Positions 29,268 to 36,882 of a DNA stretch of 64,000 nt are shown here, in pieces. The notes beneath the pieces were generated by a model. That model worked only from the letters and a program-made list of their open reading frames with translations. It was not told the origin of the DNA and searched no databases. The position numbers and the translations under genes are program-made. Source of the stretch: Candidatus Terasakiella magnetica (GTDB lineage: Bacteria > Pseudomonadota > Alphaproteobacteria > Rhodospirillales > Terasakiellaceae); contig NZ_FLYE01000045.1 of assembly GCF_900093605.1 (NCBI RefSeq), positions 1-64,000 of the forward strand, in the 5' to 3' direction. How positions within the stretch are numbered: the first letter of the stretch is position 1; the number at the start of each line of letters is the position of its first letter.

Positions 29268-29299
29268 ATTGCTAAATACTTATAGGAGGATTTAGCAAT
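29268..29299 (+). promoter_or_regulatory. Inverted repeat enclosing a ribosome site
   Basis: Perfect 10-bp inverted repeat ATTGCTAAAT (29268-29277) / ATTTAGCAAT (29290-29299). Its 12-base loop contains the GGAGG ribosome site, and its right arm includes the first bases of the start codon at 29298. It can act as an RNA hairpin holding back translation or as a DNA operator. Confidence 0.65.
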
Positions 29300-29582
29300 G
29301 CGTGCATATGAACTTACGAAAAATAGACAAAAAAGAAAAAAACATCTCCGCCAAGAAGCTGATCAAAATGCAGCCCTATGGCGTTTGATGTATGGGGATT
29401 TTGAATATATCAACCGCAATCAATCTCACCTGCTCGCTGAAATAGAAGCAAAAACAGAAGAGCTTGAGCGCTTGAAAGATGAATTCATGCTTGAGATTGA
29501 AAAAGCAGAATTGGACTTTGAAACAAAGCAACATATCAAAGATATGGCACAGAAACGCATTAAGAAAATAATGCGGAATTAA
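29298..29582 (+). CDS. Small coiled-coil protein, unknown
   Basis: A 94-residue, highly charged protein. The first 20 residues are very basic (KNRQKRKKHLRQ) and residues 45-90 are predicted to form a coiled coil (LLAEIEAKTEELERLKDEF). No family recognised. It has a strong AGGAGG ribosome site placed inside a hairpin, so expression is probably controlled. A basic start plus coiled coil suits a DNA-binding or scaffold role, which is only a guess. Confidence 0.7.
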   Translation: MRAYELTKNRQKRKKHLRQEADQNAALWRLMYGDFEYINRNQSHLLAEIEAKTEELERLKDEFMLEIEKAELDFETKQHIKDMAQKRIKKIMRN

Positions 29583-29691
29583 TTTCGGCAGCTTTTGCGA
29601 ACCATAGAACGAATTAACGTTTTCCACTCACCCTTAGACATTTTATTCAATTCATAAATCTTCATATCGATCTCCTTACAATAGTTTAGCA

Positions 29692-29705
29692 CTAAATATA
29701 TTTAG
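29692..29705. repeat. Palindrome CTAAATATATTTAG
   Basis: Perfect 14-bp palindrome 23 bases upstream of the start at 29728, with TTTAGCA repeated on both sides. It shares the CTAAAT/ATTTAG half-site with the inverted repeat before the 29298 gene, so one regulator may bind both. Confidence 0.5.
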
Positions 29706-29727
29706 CAACTGAACAGGAGAAATATTG

Positions 29728-30036
29728 ATGCAAATCGTCAAAGAAATTTATGAATTTACCCGCGCAAACAATTTAGCAGACAACGAATGCGATTTTTCGC
29801 TTAAGTGGCTGAATAAGTCAGCACGCTATTACAATATGATAAAATTAACGGGGCGCGATGCGAGTTTTGATGCATTAATTCGTCTATCAACTAACCTACA
29901 ACTTCGTCAAACAGCTTATAAACAAAGCCAAATTAAAGAAATGCAGGATATTGGAAACAGTATCGAAGCATTTGATCAAAAACTCCACAACGTCATCAAA
30001 GCACGAACGATTGCAGAAGCAATTTCGTTTAGTTGA
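29728..30036 (+). CDS. Small DUF6626-like protein
   Basis: A 102-residue protein from the ATG at 29728, with AGGAGA eight bases upstream (a TTG one codon earlier is also in frame). The FSLKWLNKSARYYNMIKLTGRDASFDALIRLSTNL segment resembles DUF6626, whose helices look like a helix-turn-helix. It is the last gene before the right end of the island. An excisionase or regulator would fit that position, but there is no direct evidence. A palindrome (30032-30045) overlaps its stop. Confidence 0.6.
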   Translation: MQIVKEIYEFTRANNLADNECDFSLKWLNKSARYYNMIKLTGRDASFDALIRLSTNLQLRQTAYKQSQIKEMQDIGNSIEAFDQKLHNVIKARTIAEAISFS

Positions 30037-30050
30037 AATTTCAACTTTTC
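30028..30050. repeat. Second copy of the GTTGAAATTTCAAC palindrome
   Basis: Twenty-three bases identical to 20772-20794, centred on a 14-bp palindrome at 30032-30045. A looser relative (TTGAAATT-AG-AAATTTCAA) follows at about 30174-30192. Confidence 0.65.
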
Positions 30051-30433
30051 ATTTTCTGGAATTTCATTGAATTTACGGTCGTATTTTCCTTATCCTTGAA
30101 TAGATGCGGAGTTATAATATAATACGAATAGTGACTGATTTTCCCTGCCTCCAGATAAATAAATATCAAGATGTTGAAATTAGAAATTTCAATTGTGACT
30201 ATCAGAGTGTCTGACACAATGTTTTATATCTAGTCGCATCTATATGGATTTACTGTCTGCAAGCCTTTGAGCCCCACTAGTAAGCGTTATTTTTTTCATA
30301 CACTAATGTGTGTGAAATGTATTTTGGGGATGCAGGGGAGCTTTATAAGCTGAAATAGAGTAAGTTTTTCAGGAGAAGCACACAGACTAAATGTTACACA
30401 GGTAAATAGCGGTTTTCTGCGAGTTTGACGCCG

Positions 30434-30482
30434 TGTGTAAAAAATTTTCTTAGAATGTTAGAATGTGTAAACAGTGCGTAAA
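30434..30482 (+). repeat. Candidate integrase arm sites, right end
   Basis: TGTGTAAA at 30434-30441 and 30464-30471, and the variant TGCGTAAA at 30475-30482. The last two are 11 bases apart, like the 12-base pair at the left end, and have the same orientation. Confidence 0.5.
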
Positions 30483-30524
30483 TATATAATTATTTATTTT
30501 CAATGACTTAGTTTAATTTTATTA

Positions 30525-30533
30525 ATTTTAAGT
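30525..30533. repeat. Right att core (attR), ATTTTAAGT
   Basis: Nine-base direct repeat of 17658-17666. Island sequence lies to the left, and the tRNA-Leu 5' half to the right. Confidence 0.85.
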
Positions 30534-30564
30534 CTGCTGTGTTTACCGATTTCACCACGCCCGC
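30530..30564 (-). pseudogene. 5' half of host tRNA-Leu(UAA), cut off by island insertion
   Basis: Reads on the minus strand from G1 (30564) through the D arm to U34 of the anticodon loop. All 35 bases are identical to the 5' exon of the island's tRNA-Leu. Transcription from the old promoter (beyond 30564) would now run into the island and give a truncated tRNA transcript. Confidence 0.95.
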
Positions 30565-30633
30565 ACAAAGTTATGTGCTTCACTGATGAAGCGGGCACAC
30601 ATTATCGCTGAGTTGTTTTGAATGCAAGAGGGA

Positions 30634-32316
30634 TTATTGCTGTAAGCCCGCTTTTTTCAACATGGCGTGTAGTTGGGTGATTACCAGCTCTTTCTTTTTC
30701 GGTGTTTCCACCTCTTCGGTGAATTTTTCAACGAAGTTTGGTTGGCGCAAATGTTCCTGTACGCGCGCTCTCACCCAATTTAACGTCTTACCTTCAATGA
30801 GAATCCCTGAGGCGCAAAATTGTAGCAGGGCAGTTGCCCGGTTAAACAAAGTTTCTTCCGGACTATCCATTTTATCGATGATGCGTTCTTCATCAAGGTA
30901 GTTATAAAGAAGGTTATCAAGCCATTCCACAAAGGTGACATGGGTGTTTTGCGGAAGTTCGATCTTCATGGCGGATTTCTGTAAATCCGTGATGGTTTTG
31001 AGTTTGCGCTTTAAAGGCAATTTATAATGCACGATGTCATGGACATGTTCTGGCCCATCCATAAATTTCGGCAAGAAATCACAGACAATGTGTGAGCAGT
31101 CCTTACCAAATTGTGATTTGGACAGGGTCATCAAAAAACGCAGTTGCAGGATCGGTGCATCAAGGTTTTCCATGATGTAATCAATGGCCTCGCCGGGTTT
31201 ATCTAAGTTTTTATCCCGGCTGAAACTGCGTGTACCGCACATGGTCAGGGCTTCTGCCATGCCTTCTCCGCCCAAAATAGTTCCGCTTTTAGAAATGAAT
31301 AAGGGCAAAAGCTGTTTAAAGGCATGTTTTTCTTCAAAAACATCACCTTTTGTGAGCGCAGTTCTGGCGCGCAACATCTGTTCAATGCGATTAGCAAGTC
31401 TGCTACGGGTTTTTGCCATGGGTAATTTCAACATTAAGGCTGAAACACCTTTTAAACCCGGCGTATCCCATTTGCGCGCTTCATATTTTGCAATGCAGAG
31501 TTTGGTCAGCACATCAATGGCGTTATAGCGGTCGGGCTGCGTGCCTAACATGTCCTGAATGACCAATTGATACATGAACCATTCTGACAAAAGCCCATCT
31601 AAGAAGGTCTTTGTATTGTCGTGGAGTTCTTCAACCGGAACTTCATCATCAAGCAAGGCAAACAGCTCTGTCATCTTGCTTTCCCATGAGGGCGCGCGTG
31701 TCAGAATTCGTGCAAGGGAGAGATTGACGCGGTAGCGCACCTCAGGGTCGCTCAGGTCGCCTGCTTGGGCAAGATAGTCATTTAAGCCTTTTTCAGGGAT
31801 TTCATCAAAGCCAGCTCTGCGTGCTTTGTCTTGAGCTTGAGAAAAGAAATCAAAGATAAGCCCTTGTTGCTCAGTCTCGTTTAATTTTCCAGCAGCAGCC
31901 TGAAGTTCTGCAAGGTGGTGAAAGGCAGAAGAAGCCAGTGGGTCATCTTGAAATTTTTCTAGTGCACGCTGGGTATGGAGCAATTCTGTCATGCTCACGA
32001 CCATCTGTTCACAATAATCACGCAGCATCTTGTTGAGCATTTCAACATTGGCAGGTGTAAACAAGTCATCTGTGGTTTTAAAGACAGGGGAGCTCTTGAT
32101 ATGGCCTAATCCTGCTTTTTTACGCACAGAATTTTGGTTTTCATCAAAGATAATGACATCAGGGCCATCGCCTTTTTTGATGACTTGAGCTTCATCAGCC
32201 TGTTGTTGCTTAAGAAGCTGGCGGGCCTGTTTGACCGCCTGACTTTCATTGTCTTTATTGGCGTACATGCTCCAGCGATTGCCATTTTTGACCTGGATGA
32301 TGAATTGAGCTGCCAC
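30634..32316 (-). CDS. Unrecognised 560-residue protein
   Basis: A soluble protein of 560 residues that I cannot assign. The first 60 residues (IIQVKNGNRWSMYANKDNESQAVKQARQLL) look like a small alpha/beta domain; the rest is rich in charged helices and lacks a signal peptide or membrane segment. It stands alone with no operon partners. Normal codon use and a clean frame support a real gene. It is the first host gene right of the island. Confidence 0.75.
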   Translation of the reverse strand: MAAQFIIQVKNGNRWSMYANKDNESQAVKQARQLLKQQQADEAQVIKKGDGPDVIIFDENQNSVRKKAGLGHIKSSPVFKTTDDLFTPANVEMLNKMLRDYCEQMVVSMTELLHTQRALEKFQDDPLASSAFHHLAELQAAAGKLNETEQQGLIFDFFSQAQDKARRAGFDEIPEKGLNDYLAQAGDLSDPEVRYRVNLSLARILTRAPSWESKMTELFALLDDEVPVEELHDNTKTFLDGLLSEWFMYQLVIQDMLGTQPDRYNAIDVLTKLCIAKYEARKWDTPGLKGVSALMLKLPMAKTRSRLANRIEQMLRARTALTKGDVFEEKHAFKQLLPLFISKSGTILGGEGMAEALTMCGTRSFSRDKNLDKPGEAIDYIMENLDAPILQLRFLMTLSKSQFGKDCSHIVCDFLPKFMDGPEHVHDIVHYKLPLKRKLKTITDLQKSAMKIELPQNTHVTFVEWLDNLLYNYLDEERIIDKMDSPEETLFNRATALLQFCASGILIEGKTLNWVRARVQEHLRQPNFVEKFTEEVETPKKKELVITQLHAMLKKAGLQQ

Positions 32317-32483
32317 TTGATTTACCTGTTTTGTTATTATTCTGTGGTTACCATATCAGGCGCATTACAACCTGTCACCCAATGGGGGCTATGTTTTTTA
32401 CCTTTTTGTTAGGGGTTCTTTTATAAATTACCCATAAAATGAGAGGCTTAAGAATTTGAATGTCATTTTTGAGAGGCCATGAC

Positions 32484-33275
32484 ATGTTGCGCACGGTGTT
32501 TGTTTTGGGAGCGATGATGATTTTGGGGGCATGTGCCATACCGTCCCCTGCAAACCTGCCCGAGATTGTATCTGAAAAAGAAATCAGGCCGGATCATCGC
32601 GAACGGATTTCCCATCGCTTGTTGTGGTTGGCCCCGGAAATGCCGTGGCATTATAACTGTTTATTCATGAAGCCATTAGCCTCGCTTGATTATGATGAAC
32701 AGAAATTGGCCCTTCCCAGTGCAGATTTGCTGTTTCGTGCCCATTTTGAAGAAAAACGCATGGCCTATCGCTCAGCCGGGCATCTCTATCGTCAAGCCGC
32801 AGATCAAGGCATTGCACTGGCATATGTGAAACTTGGTAATCTGTTGATTGAAGGCAAAGGCGCAAAACCTAATCCAGCAGGCGGGGCTAAATTGATCTTA
32901 CAAGCTGCCCGCCTTGAATGCGCATCTGCCCAACACCGTTATGGTGACCTTTTAACCCGTGGTATTGGTACGCGCACAGACTTGGTACAGGCATGGGCTT
33001 GGGTATCATTGGCACAAAAACAGGGCTATCCTGATAGTGCAAAACTGTTAAAGCGTATTGCCCCTTTTATGGGGCCATCACAGGTGGCCTTGGCACAACA
33101 ACGCGCAGAAGAACTTCGCCAGCAATTAGAATTATTTAATCGTGGTGCACAAAGCAAAACCTTGGTGGAATGTGTTACCCCGCGCAATCGCAAACCCTTT
33201 ATCACCCGCATGCGCGCGTGCCATGCCATGGGCGGAACCCACATAAGCGGGCCGATTGATTATAGGACGAAATAA
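32484..33275 (+). CDS. Sel1-repeat lipoprotein
   Basis: About 263 residues with a lipoprotein signal ending in the lipobox LGAC, then Sel1-like repeats at about residues 95-195 (AGHLYRQAADQGIALAYVKLGNLLIEGKG, AAR...AQHRYGDLLTRGIG, AWAWVSLAQKQGYPDS). I start at the ATG at 32484, preceded by GAGAGG; an upstream ATG at 32460 has no ribosome site. Such proteins usually act as envelope scaffolds. The next gene starts two bases after the stop. Confidence 0.8.
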   Translation: MLRTVFVLGAMMILGACAIPSPANLPEIVSEKEIRPDHRERISHRLLWLAPEMPWHYNCLFMKPLASLDYDEQKLALPSADLLFRAHFEEKRMAYRSAGHLYRQAADQGIALAYVKLGNLLIEGKGAKPNPAGGAKLILQAARLECASAQHRYGDLLTRGIGTRTDLVQAWAWVSLAQKQGYPDSAKLLKRIAPFMGPSQVALAQQRAEELRQQLELFNRGAQSKTLVECVTPRNRKPFITRMRACHAMGGTHISGPIDYRTK

Positions 33276-33277
33276 CG

Positions 33278-34408
33278 TTGAGCAAACCTTTAGACGGGCT
33301 TTTAGTTGTTGCCCTAGAACAAGCTGTTGCTGCGCCATATTGTTCTGGTCGCTTATGTGATGCAGGCGCACGCGTGATTAAGATTGAGCGCGCAGAAGGG
33401 GATTTTGCGCGCCATTATGATTATGTGGTCCATGGCGAAAGTGCCAATTTCGTCTGGCTTAACAAGGGGAAAGAGTCCCTTGTTCTGAATATTAAAGATA
33501 AAGAAGACAGCGCTTTATTAGAGCGGCTTCTTGCCAAGGCCGATGTGTTTATCCAAAACCTTGCCCCAGGTGCGACAAAACGGGCAGGCTTTGGCTCAGA
33601 AGATTTACGTGCGCGATACCCACGTTTAATCACCTGTGATATCAGCGGATATGGTGAAGAGGGGCCTGCTTCACAAATGAAAGCCTATGACCTTTTGGTA
33701 CAGGCTGAAACGGGGCTTTGTTCCCTAACAGGTGTACCAGAAGCACCGGGGCGCGTGGGGGTATCAGTTTGCGATATCGCAGCAGGGATGAATGCCTATC
33801 AGTCTGTTTTAGAAGCCATTATTCAGCGCGGTGTAACGGGTAAGGGCTGTGGGCTGAGTGTCTCGCTCTTTGATGGAATGGCTGATTGGATGACCGTGCC
33901 GCTGCTTTATCAGGAGTATGCAGGTAAAGCGCCAGAGCGCTTGGGGCTTCGCCATCCTTCTATCGCGCCATATGGTGCTTTTTGCACGAAAGATGACATG
34001 CAAGTTGTGATCTCCATTCAAAATGAGCGTGAATGGGCGCGTTTTGCCAAGGATATTTTGGACCAAGAAAGTTGGGCAAATGAAGGGCCGTTTAAAGACG
34101 GGGTTTCTCGCGTTGCCAATCGCGCAGCACTGGATCAGGCCGTGCAGGATGTGTTTGCCTGTTATATAGCAGATGAGATTTGTGAGAAGCTGCTTAAAAA
34201 CAAAATCGCTTTTGGTCGGGTCAATGGGGTTGAGGGTTTATCAAAACACCCGGCTTTGCGCAAAATTACCGTCGATAGCCCCAGTGGCCCCATTGAGCTG
34301 CCCGCACCACCGGCAAAAATGACAGGGCGCGATCATACATATGGCGCAATCCCAGCGATTGGCAGCCATTGTGAGGCAATTCGTAAAGAGTTTGCAGAAA
34401 ATGGTTAA
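33278..34408 (+). CDS. CoA-transferase family III (CaiB/BaiF) protein
   Basis: A 376-residue member of the formyl-CoA transferase/carnitine CoA-transferase family. The catalytic Asp is D138 (KAYDLLVQAETGL). Also visible are the N-terminal LLVVALEQAVAAPYC segment, the NLAPGA motif and DISGYGEEGP. The start is a TTG at 33278, two bases after the preceding gene. The substrate cannot be told from sequence. Its stop overlaps the next gene by eight bases. Confidence 0.88.
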   Translation: MSKPLDGLLVVALEQAVAAPYCSGRLCDAGARVIKIERAEGDFARHYDYVVHGESANFVWLNKGKESLVLNIKDKEDSALLERLLAKADVFIQNLAPGATKRAGFGSEDLRARYPRLITCDISGYGEEGPASQMKAYDLLVQAETGLCSLTGVPEAPGRVGVSVCDIAAGMNAYQSVLEAIIQRGVTGKGCGLSVSLFDGMADWMTVPLLYQEYAGKAPERLGLRHPSIAPYGAFCTKDDMQVVISIQNEREWARFAKDILDQESWANEGPFKDGVSRVANRAALDQAVQDVFACYIADEICEKLLKNKIAFGRVNGVEGLSKHPALRKITVDSPSGPIELPAPPAKMTGRDHTYGAIPAIGSHCEAIRKEFAENG

Positions 34409-34904
34409 TTGTGTTGTTGTGGTTCTTGGAGCCACCTCGACAAAAGAGGCAAAGCCAACGCCTGCCATGATACGACGCACCTTAAGCGGCTGTGATTATG
34501 CCCGCACATATCAAGCGGCCCTGTTATGTTGTGGTGGGGCGACACATGCTGAACATGATACGGCTGAAGCTGTGATTATGGCGCAGATTGCCTATGGGGC
34601 AGGGATGGAAAAATCCCTTGTTTTTCAAGAAGGTCAATCACGCAGCACCTTGGAAAATGCCATCTTTGCCAAAGAAATTATCATGCAGCAGGGCTGGGAT
34701 GAGGTCTTGGTGGTGAGTGATGCGACCCATTTGTTGCGCGCCCGGATGATTTTTTTAGCCCTTGGTTTAAAGGCACGTTATTTAAAGGCCCATAAAGAGC
34801 CTAAAGCAAAAGCAAGCATCATTTTTTCACTGATTTATGAGGTTCCTGCTTTGCTTTACAATGGGCTTAGGATATTAAGAGGGCATCATAAAAAAAATAA
34901 GTAA
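34401..34904 (+). CDS. YdcF/DUF218-family protein
   Basis: About 167 residues from ATG at 34401. The DUF218 pattern is clear: ALLCCGGATHAEHD, FQEGQSRSTLENAIFAKEI, EVLVVSDATHLLRARMIF. Members include YdcF and the envelope factor ElyC, whose reactions are uncertain. There is no N-terminal membrane segment, unlike ElyC/SanA. The start overlaps the end of the CoA-transferase gene by eight bases, implying coupling. An earlier in-frame ATG (34341) would overlap further and is less likely. Confidence 0.8.
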   Translation: MVNCVVVVLGATSTKEAKPTPAMIRRTLSGCDYARTYQAALLCCGGATHAEHDTAEAVIMAQIAYGAGMEKSLVFQEGQSRSTLENAIFAKEIIMQQGWDEVLVVSDATHLLRARMIFLALGLKARYLKAHKEPKAKASIIFSLIYEVPALLYNGLRILRGHHKKNK

Positions 34905-34912
34905 TCGGTGAT

Positions 34913-35608
34913 ATGTCTTTTCTTAAACTGGCAAGCGTGGCGCTTTTGTCTGTTTCCATCCTGTCTAAAGCACAGGCCTGTGACCCCATTCATGAATTTG
35001 AGGGGCTCATTTTTGATGCGGGTGCATTTGTTGGCGAAAATCAGATGGAAACCTATCTGGATAATGCTTTGTTAAGCGGCGTTGAAAAGGCCGTTCTCTT
35101 TCCCCACCCAAACATGACAAAGGGCAATGAGCCTGCAAGTTTGGAACAGGTCTTTCCCGATCTGGTTTTACAAGGTGATCAGCCGTGGAGCAATGCAGCG
35201 GCGGTGATTTGGCCTGAACCTATGAATGCTGAGTATCTTGCCTTTTTTGGGGATGAGCTCGATGAAAACCGCAAGCGTAATTATTTGCTTTCAGGCATTA
35301 CGCGCTTTGATGAAAAAACAATTCTGCGTTTAGTGAAAAATCACCCAAACCTATGGGTTGGTTTAAACAAACAGGATATTGAAGCGGCGAATAAGCAATG
35401 CGGGGCAGGGCTTTTAAGTCAGCTTTTTGAAGTTGCACCCGGGCGTCTTGTCTTTTCTTCCTTTGGGGAGGAAAAGGTGTGGAAATATTATAAATGGACC
35501 ATCAAGTCTTTGCGCAAACTTGCAAGTTATCTTCCTGAAGATCAAGCCGATGCGCTGATGTTTCGCAATGGGGAAGAGCTTTATAACGTTGCGGTTAACG
35601 CGCCTTAA
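34913..35608 (+). CDS. Secreted, amidohydrolase-like protein lacking metal ligands
   Basis: A 231-residue protein with a signal peptide (cleavage near AQA-CD). The layout follows amidohydrolase-2 TIM-barrel proteins: LIFDAGAFVGENQMETYLDNALLSGVEKAVLFPHP near the start and LPEDQADALMFRNGEELYNV at the end. The D-x-H-x-H metal motif reads DAGAF, so metal binding and catalysis look lost. It starts eight bases after the YdcF-like gene, probably in one operon. Confidence 0.65.
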   Translation: MSFLKLASVALLSVSILSKAQACDPIHEFEGLIFDAGAFVGENQMETYLDNALLSGVEKAVLFPHPNMTKGNEPASLEQVFPDLVLQGDQPWSNAAAVIWPEPMNAEYLAFFGDELDENRKRNYLLSGITRFDEKTILRLVKNHPNLWVGLNKQDIEAANKQCGAGLLSQLFEVAPGRLVFSSFGEEKVWKYYKWTIKSLRKLASYLPEDQADALMFRNGEELYNVAVNAP

Positions 35609-35610
35609 CC

Positions 35611-36570
35611 CTATTGAGATAACAGACTATTAGGTGTTGTCATGCCGCTTTTTTGCGCTGAAAGCAGGTCTGGCTTGGCAATGGTTTTGCGCCATTTCTC
35701 CATCTGTGCAGAACGTCGTTGAGAGAAATCATACTTCTTTAAACCACGGCGCTGGACAGGGGGCAGGGTTAAGGATTTTTTCTGTTTTTGACGCAAGAGA
35801 GCTTGCTGGCGCGCCACATTGACTTTGCCAAAATTTGAAAGACGGCGCGAATTTCTATATTGAGAAATCTTGTTGGACATTTCCTCAGCGCGCGTCATGG
35901 CTTTTCTTTGGTTAGAAAGGCGGCTTTGGAAATTGTTATTCAACATAGCCATACGGTTGCGGTCATATTTCTCCACATGGCGCTTGGGTTTGCGTGTTTG
36001 TAGAGCCACCTGCTGACTTTCATGGGCCTCTTTATTGGCGTAATTCCAATAAGACAGCACCTTTTCGCGATAATACATATTCTTGGTAGGCTCGGTTGAA
36101 TGGTAATGTCCGGCGGCTTTTGTCCAAGATTTGGTGTTTTTAAACAGTTTTGAGAGGAACTTGGCGCTGTAGCGTGCATTGCTGCGCGGGTCAAACGCTT
36201 CATTGAGATTTTCAAACGCATCTGGGTGATAGCGCAGGTTAATTTGCATGCACCCCACATCAATGTTTTTTATCCCTTTGGCCTGAAGGGCGCGTACATG
36301 ACGGATCGCTTGTTCTTTGGTAGGGAAAAATTCACCTGCTCGACCAGACGCAACCGTCCAAGGCCAGGCAATATTTGCCTTCTCAGACTCAACCCAACGC
36401 CCCGACTCCGTTAAAGAAATCGCACGCAACAGGTTTTGCGGAATATTGAACTGTTGCTCTGCTGCATGGGTTGCACCTTTGCACAAGTCCATGTTTTTGT
36501 TGGGTTTTACATATGAAAATGCCGGGGCACTTAAGGTTAAACCGATCAGGGCATATAAAATAAAACGCAT
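35611..36570 (-). CDS. Lytic transglycosylase (SLT domain), secreted
   Basis: About 319 residues from the ATG at 36570, with a signal peptide of 19 residues. The SLT fold spans about 28-165, with catalytic E55 (ISLTESGRW), the DVGCMQINLRYHP segment and the AGHYHS motif. The C-terminal 150 residues are very basic (many R, K, Q) and probably bind cell-wall polymers or nucleic acid. An upstream TTG at 36591 is less likely as a start. Confidence 0.85.
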   Translation of the reverse strand: MRFILYALIGLTLSAPAFSYVKPNKNMDLCKGATHAAEQQFNIPQNLLRAISLTESGRWVESEKANIAWPWTVASGRAGEFFPTKEQAIRHVRALQAKGIKNIDVGCMQINLRYHPDAFENLNEAFDPRSNARYSAKFLSKLFKNTKSWTKAAGHYHSTEPTKNMYYREKVLSYWNYANKEAHESQQVALQTRKPKRHVEKYDRNRMAMLNNNFQSRLSNQRKAMTRAEEMSNKISQYRNSRRLSNFGKVNVARQQALLRQKQKKSLTLPPVQRRGLKKYDFSQRRSAQMEKWRKTIAKPDLLSAQKSGMTTPNSLLSQ

Positions 36571-36737
36571 TGCTATGTCTTCAATCAACAAAAGAGGTTT
36601 GAAACTACAAACTCTTAATAAGCAAGCGGTATGCCAGATCTCTCTTATGTTTTAAAGAATGTGACATTTTAGTGAAAATATAAAAATAATCAAAATATGG
36701 TTGATTTGTAAAACTGACTGTGGTTAATACTGTTTCA

Positions 36738-36836
36738 GGAATTAATCTTCTTAACCATATGAAGGTTTATTTCCTTTCTTGGACGTTTCCTCCCAAACTT
36801 TTTCGGGCTCAGCTTTTGCTGGGCCTTTCTTTTTTT
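36738..36836 (+). ncRNA. Candidate small RNA with anti-Shine-Dalgarno motif
   Basis: A hairpin GGCTCAGC-TTTT-GCTGGGCC followed by a T-run (ends about 36836) terminates a plus-strand transcript, yet no gene precedes it. A promoter-like TTGATT (36701-36706) and TAATAC (36725-36730), 18 bases apart, would start transcription near 36738. The transcript would contain TTTCCTCCC (36786-36794), an anti-ribosome-site motif seen in several alphaproteobacterial small RNAs. Confidence 0.45.
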
Positions 36837-36882
36837 CAGCAGAAAATAAGGGGTAAGCGTTAATTAACTTTAATTCAGTTAA

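Larger units (their letters stand above)
17658..30533. mobile_element. Genomic island integrated in the anticodon loop of tRNA-Leu(UAA)
   Basis: About 12.87 kb between two 9-bp core repeats, each repeat joined to one half of the same minus-strand tRNA gene. The order is replacement tRNA-Leu with group I intron, tyrosine integrase, DUF6641-like gene, second short recombinase, solute-binding protein, SiaA/SiaC/SiaB-like genes, second binding protein, MITE-like element, transporter-phosphatase fusion and two small genes. TGTGTAAA repeats lie close to both ends. The DNA is visibly richer in A+T than its flanks. No conjugation, capsid or replication genes are seen, so it probably spreads with help from another element. 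Confidence 0.93.
30037..30533. other. Right-end non-coding region of the island
   Basis: About 500 bases without a gene. It carries the repeated palindrome, a GTGTC-T-GACAC hairpin, TGTGTAAA-type repeats at 30434, 30464 and 30475, and the right core. This is the expected layout of an attachment-site arm region. Confidence 0.55.

Noticed and set aside
29376-29627. Minus-strand frame overlapping the small coiled-coil gene
   Set aside because: It is antisense to a gene with a strong ribosome site and has no start signals of its own.
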